Shown here in pieces: positions 4,845-7,299 of a stretch of 7,299 nucleotides of DNA. Both the position numbers and the translations under genes were made by a program. The notes below the pieces were generated by a model. It was not told the DNA's origin. It saw only the letters and a list, made by a program, of their open reading frames with translations, and ran no database searches. Source of the DNA: a bacterium (GTDB lineage Bacteria > Bacillota > Clostridia > Oscillospirales > Acutalibacteraceae); the NCBI GenBank assembly GCA_020626545.1, contig JAHKZS010000008.1:1-7299 (forward strand), in the 5' to 3' direction. Position 1 is the stretch's first letter; each line of letters opens with the position of its first letter.

Positions 4845-6888
4845 GATACTTTCGCCCTGCGGAGGATTTGACTCGGTAGTTGCCGCGGTACGAAGCGGAG
4901 CCGACGCGGTTTATCTCGGCGCGAAAGAGCTTTCCGCAAGAGCGGGAGCCGAGAATTTCGACGATAACGAAATGAAAACCGCCGTTGAGTATTGCCATAT
5001 CCGCGGAGTTTTGGTCTATGTTACGGTTAATACAATAATTTTCGATAACGAAATAGAAAAAGCGAAGTCGCTGATAATCTCCTGCGCGAAAGCGGGAGTA
5101 GACGCGCTGATAGTCCAAAATATCGGACTCGCTATGCTGGCTAAGAAAATCGCGCCCGAACTACCGCTCCACGCCTCAACCCAAATGAGCGTACATTCCC
5201 CGAGCGGAGCGAAGCTACTTTATGAACAGGGCTTTAAGCGTGTAGTGCTCGCCAGGGAACTCAGCCGTGACGAGATTAAAGAAATCGCCGAGAGCTGTCC
5301 GATTGAGCTCGAGGTGTTTGTGCACGGCGCGCTGTGTATGAGCGTGTCGGGACAATGTTATTTCAGTGCGGTTATCGGCTCGAGAAGCGGTAACCGAGGA
5401 CGCTGCGCCCAGACCTGCCGGCTGCCGTTTAGTATCGGAAAAAGTAAATACGCTCTTAGCTTAAAGGACAACAGCATTATCGACCATATCCGTGATTTAC
5501 AGGAAATCGGCGTTACATCCGCTAAAATCGAGGGCCGTTTAAAACGCCCAGAGTATGTCGCCGTCGCGACTAAGGCGTGTAAACAGTCGAGAGATGACGG
5601 ATTCGTAAGCGAAGAAACGCGTTCGGAACTCGAAAATGTCTTTTCAAGAACAGGCTTTACCGACGGATACTATACTTCTAAGCGGGGTTACGAGATGTTC
5701 GGTTATCGCCGTAAGGACGACGTTGTGTCCGCGACGGAAAAGCTGTTTAAGGAGATCCGCGCTGATTATAAGGACGAAGCTAAAAGGGTGGATATTACCG
5801 CCGAGTTTAGCGCAAAAATCGGAAGTAAGGCGAAGCTTGTACTCTCCGACGGTACGGATTCGGTAGAGATAAACAGCGAAGAAATCTGCGAAAAAGCGTT
5901 AAACGCGCCGTTAAACGAGGAAAAAATCAGCCGTCAGCTGTTAAAAACAGGCGGAACGCCCTATAATATAGTTGAACTCAAAATTGATTTAGAAGATAAT
6001 TTAATCATAAAAATGTCCGTATTGAATAAACTTCGGCGTGACGCGTTAGATTTGTTGAGTGAAAAGCGTTCGGAAAACAGAAATTATACCATAAACGAAG
6101 TTGAAATCCCGAAAATAAAGCCTCATGTCTCGAGAAAAAAACTCAGATACGCGAGAGTTAACTCAGAAAATATCGGTAATGGTTTTTCCGATTTAGACCT
6201 ATGCTTTGTTCCGATAAACAGCGATACAACTAAGATTAAAAAGCTGGTTGAGAACGGATTTAAACTCGGTGTGGAAATCCCGAGAGCTATGTTCTCGAGA
6301 GAAAAAGCTATTAAAACTAAGCTCGCCGAGTTTAAAAATCTCGGAATAAAAGACGCGCTGTGTAATAATTTAGCGGCGGTCTATATCGCGAAAGAATCGG
6401 GGTTAAATATCCACGGCGGATTCGGGCTGAATTTTACAAATACGCTCGACTTGCTCTGGGCTGAAAGTATGGGCTTTGCCGATACCGAGCTAAGTTTTGA
6501 GATTAAGCTTTCCGACGCCCAAAAACTCGGCGCCGATATCCCGAGAGGCGTAATTTCTTTCGGATATTTGCCCGTTATGCTTACGAGAAACTGCCCGAAC
6601 AAGAGCGCGGATATTAAGTGTTCAAAGTGTTCGGGAAAAGGAAAAATGAAGGATAGACTAGGAAAAACTTTCATTTTCTACTGTGACGGATTTGCTACAG
6701 AGGTGCTCAACAATCTACCCCTGGAGGAGATAAACGAGGTCGAAATAAGCGAAAACCTCGACATCTCATTTTTCCGATTTTCTGTGGAAAACTATGTGGA
6801 AAACGTGGAAAAGTGGAGCGATTTTATCAGTGAGAGCCTAAATTCCCGCGAAAAGACCCACGGATTGTTAAAAAGGGGAGTTTTATAA
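4831..6888 (+). CDS. U32 peptidase-family protein, RlhA-like (probable rRNA hydroxylation factor)
   Basis: The family is named for a supposed collagenase activity, but characterised members such as E. coli RlhA and TrhP are RNA hydroxylation factors. RlhA acts on 23S rRNA C2501. The 685-residue product opens with a TIM-barrel-like U32 domain (ILSPCGGFDSVVAAVRSGADAVYLG, residues 6-30; ASTQMSVHS, 115-123). The U32 signature spans 161-179, with Cys169 and Cys176. Cys192 and Cys196 follow in GRCAQTC and complete a likely metal or Fe-S set. KIEGRLKRPEYV (232-243) and FSRTGFTDGY (271-280) are also family-typical. A DUF3656-like segment covers about 320-410 (TGGTPYNI, then LNKLRRDALDLL). A second cysteine cluster lies near the C-terminus: Cys588, Cys597, Cys600 and Cys618. 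The length and DUF3656 region fit RlhA better than the shorter TrhP type. Translation starts inside zapA with no good RBS, suggesting coupling. The exact substrate is inferred. Confidence 0.88.
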   Translation: MKKIEILSPCGGFDSVVAAVRSGADAVYLGAKELSARAGAENFDDNEMKTAVEYCHIRGVLVYVTVNTIIFDNEIEKAKSLIISCAKAGVDALIVQNIGLAMLAKKIAPELPLHASTQMSVHSPSGAKLLYEQGFKRVVLARELSRDEIKEIAESCPIELEVFVHGALCMSVSGQCYFSAVIGSRSGNRGRCAQTCRLPFSIGKSKYALSLKDNSIIDHIRDLQEIGVTSAKIEGRLKRPEYVAVATKACKQSRDDGFVSEETRSELENVFSRTGFTDGYYTSKRGYEMFGYRRKDDVVSATEKLFKEIRADYKDEAKRVDITAEFSAKIGSKAKLVLSDGTDSVEINSEEICEKALNAPLNEEKISRQLLKTGGTPYNIVELKIDLEDNLIIKMSVLNKLRRDALDLLSEKRSENRNYTINEVEIPKIKPHVSRKKLRYARVNSENIGNGFSDLDLCFVPINSDTTKIKKLVENGFKLGVEIPRAMFSREKAIKTKLAEFKNLGIKDALCNNLAAVYIAKESGLNIHGGFGLNFTNTLDLLWAESMGFADTELSFEIKLSDAQKLGADIPRGVISFGYLPVMLTRNCPNKSADIKCSKCSGKGKMKDRLGKTFIFYCDGFATEVLNNLPLEEINEVEISENLDISFFRFSVENYVENVEKWSDFISESLNSREKTHGLLKRGVL

Positions 6889-6893
6889 ACAAT

Positions 6894-6912
6894 ATTCCCC
6901 GAAGGAATTTTT
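6894..6912 (+). terminator. Possible weak terminator after the U32 gene
   Basis: ATTCC (6894-6898) pairs with GGAAT (6904-6908) across the loop CCGAA, followed by TTTT (6909-6912). The stem is only 5 bp, so it may be leaky or not functional. No stronger candidate lies between this gene and dut. Confidence 0.35.
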
Positions 6913-6980
6913 GAATATTCCGATTAAGAAAATACTATTATTACAAATAAGAATATTACAAAATGTATATTTATTAATAT

Positions 6981-7009
6981 TTTACATATTTGCAAGCTTA
7001 TCCTAAATT
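6981..7009 (+). promoter_or_regulatory. Possible dut promoter
   Basis: TTTACA (6981-6986, 5/6 to the -35 consensus) and TAAATT (7004-7009, 4/6 to the -10) are 17 bp apart in a very AT-rich spacer. Transcription would start near 7016, giving a very short leader before the RBS GGGAG (7020-7024). AT-rich DNA yields such matches easily, so confidence is low. The direct repeat TTTGCAAG (6989-6996 and 7009-7016) brackets the spacer. Confidence 0.35.
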
Positions 7010-7032
7010 TTGCAAGTTCGGGAGATGATAAA

Positions 7033-7299
7033 ATGCATTTAAAAGTAAAAAAACTCCGAGAAACCGCGACCTTGCCTACGAGGGCGACCTCGGGCTCTGC
7101 GGGAGCAGACCTTTACGCCTGTATCGACGAGAGCGTAACGATTAACCCGGGCGATTTAAAGATTATTCCGACAGGAATCGCAATCGCTCTGCCCGATAAA
7201 AACAGCGTCGCTTATCTTTACGCGCGTTCAGGGCTCGGTGTAAAGCTCGGAATCTGTCTTTCGAACGGAGTCGGCGTAATCGACTCGGACTACAGGGGC
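7033..7299 (+). CDS. dut: Deoxyuridine 5'-triphosphate nucleotidohydrolase, N-terminal 89 residues (runs off window)
   Basis: dUTPase splits dUTP to dUMP and pyrophosphate. This keeps uracil out of DNA and supplies the precursor for dTMP. The open frame reaches the last base of the window. Family motifs appear in order: motif 1 SAGADLYA (22-29), motif 2 ARSGLG (64-69) and motif 3 GVIDSDYRG (81-89), which holds the catalytic aspartate. Spacing fits the homotrimeric all-beta family, whose members are about 145 residues long, so roughly 60% is present. The glycine-rich motif 5 that closes the active site lies beyond the window. The ATG is preceded by GGGAG (7020-7024) with 8 nt spacing. The spacer to the U32 gene is 144 bp and AT-rich, so dut is probably a separate unit. 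Confidence 0.95.
   Translation, partial: MHLKVKKLRETATLPTRATSGSAGADLYACIDESVTINPGDLKIIPTGIAIALPDKNSVAYLYARSGLGVKLGICLSNGVGVIDSDYRG

Noticed and set aside
4675..5118. Minus-strand ORF of 147 codons opposite zapA and the U32 gene
   Set aside because: It overlaps two well-supported genes, its product has a biased composition with no family features, and it has no credible RBS. It is an antisense shadow.

Overview
The window looks like an ordinary stretch of chromosome from a Gram-positive member of the Bacillota, most likely class Clostridia and perhaps a Ruminococcaceae/Oscillospirales-type gut organism. The supporting signs are strong AGGAGG-type ribosome binding sites, AT-rich spacers with sigma-A-like promoters, a lipoprotein with a Gram-positive-style lipobox, and a zapA gene overlapping a U32-family gene. 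I infer the taxon from gene content and style; no marker gene fixes it. I see no phage, plasmid, transposase, CRISPR, tRNA or rRNA.

Layout, left to right: the 3' end of serS (seryl-tRNA synthetase, 1-273); a short spacer with a dispersed repeat (305-350); an AqpZ-type aquaporin (421-1125); a terminator that can work in both directions (1147-1172); a convergent lipoprotein gene of unknown function on the minus strand (1192-1929); a divergent promoter region (1930-2100); guaB (IMP dehydrogenase, 2101-3579) with its own terminator (3593-3628); a gene-free stretch of about 650 bp (3629-4283) packed with hairpins and short repeats; zapA (4284-4844), overlapping by 14 nt a U32 peptidase-family gene of the RlhA type (4831-6888); an AT-rich spacer; and the 5' part of dut (dUTPase, from 7033, cut by the window edge).

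Most genes are housekeeping: tRNA charging, water flux, guanine nucleotide synthesis, Z-ring assembly, probable rRNA modification and dUTP removal. guaB and dut both serve nucleotide metabolism but are separate transcription units. zapA and the U32 gene are a translationally coupled pair. The lipoprotein is the only gene of unknown role.

The most unusual material is non-coding. Two 28-nt hairpins in opposite orientation (3678-3705 and 3960-3987) have the same ends and nearly the same loop, but four stem pairs have all changed in a compensating way. A 120-bp element with terminal inverted repeats (3767-3886) lies between them, and its end sequence recurs upstream of the aquaporin gene. In the coding part, the long C-terminal tail of ZapA ends in QFSLF, which resembles a DNA sliding-clamp binding motif. 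I did not find a convincing new multi-gene system.
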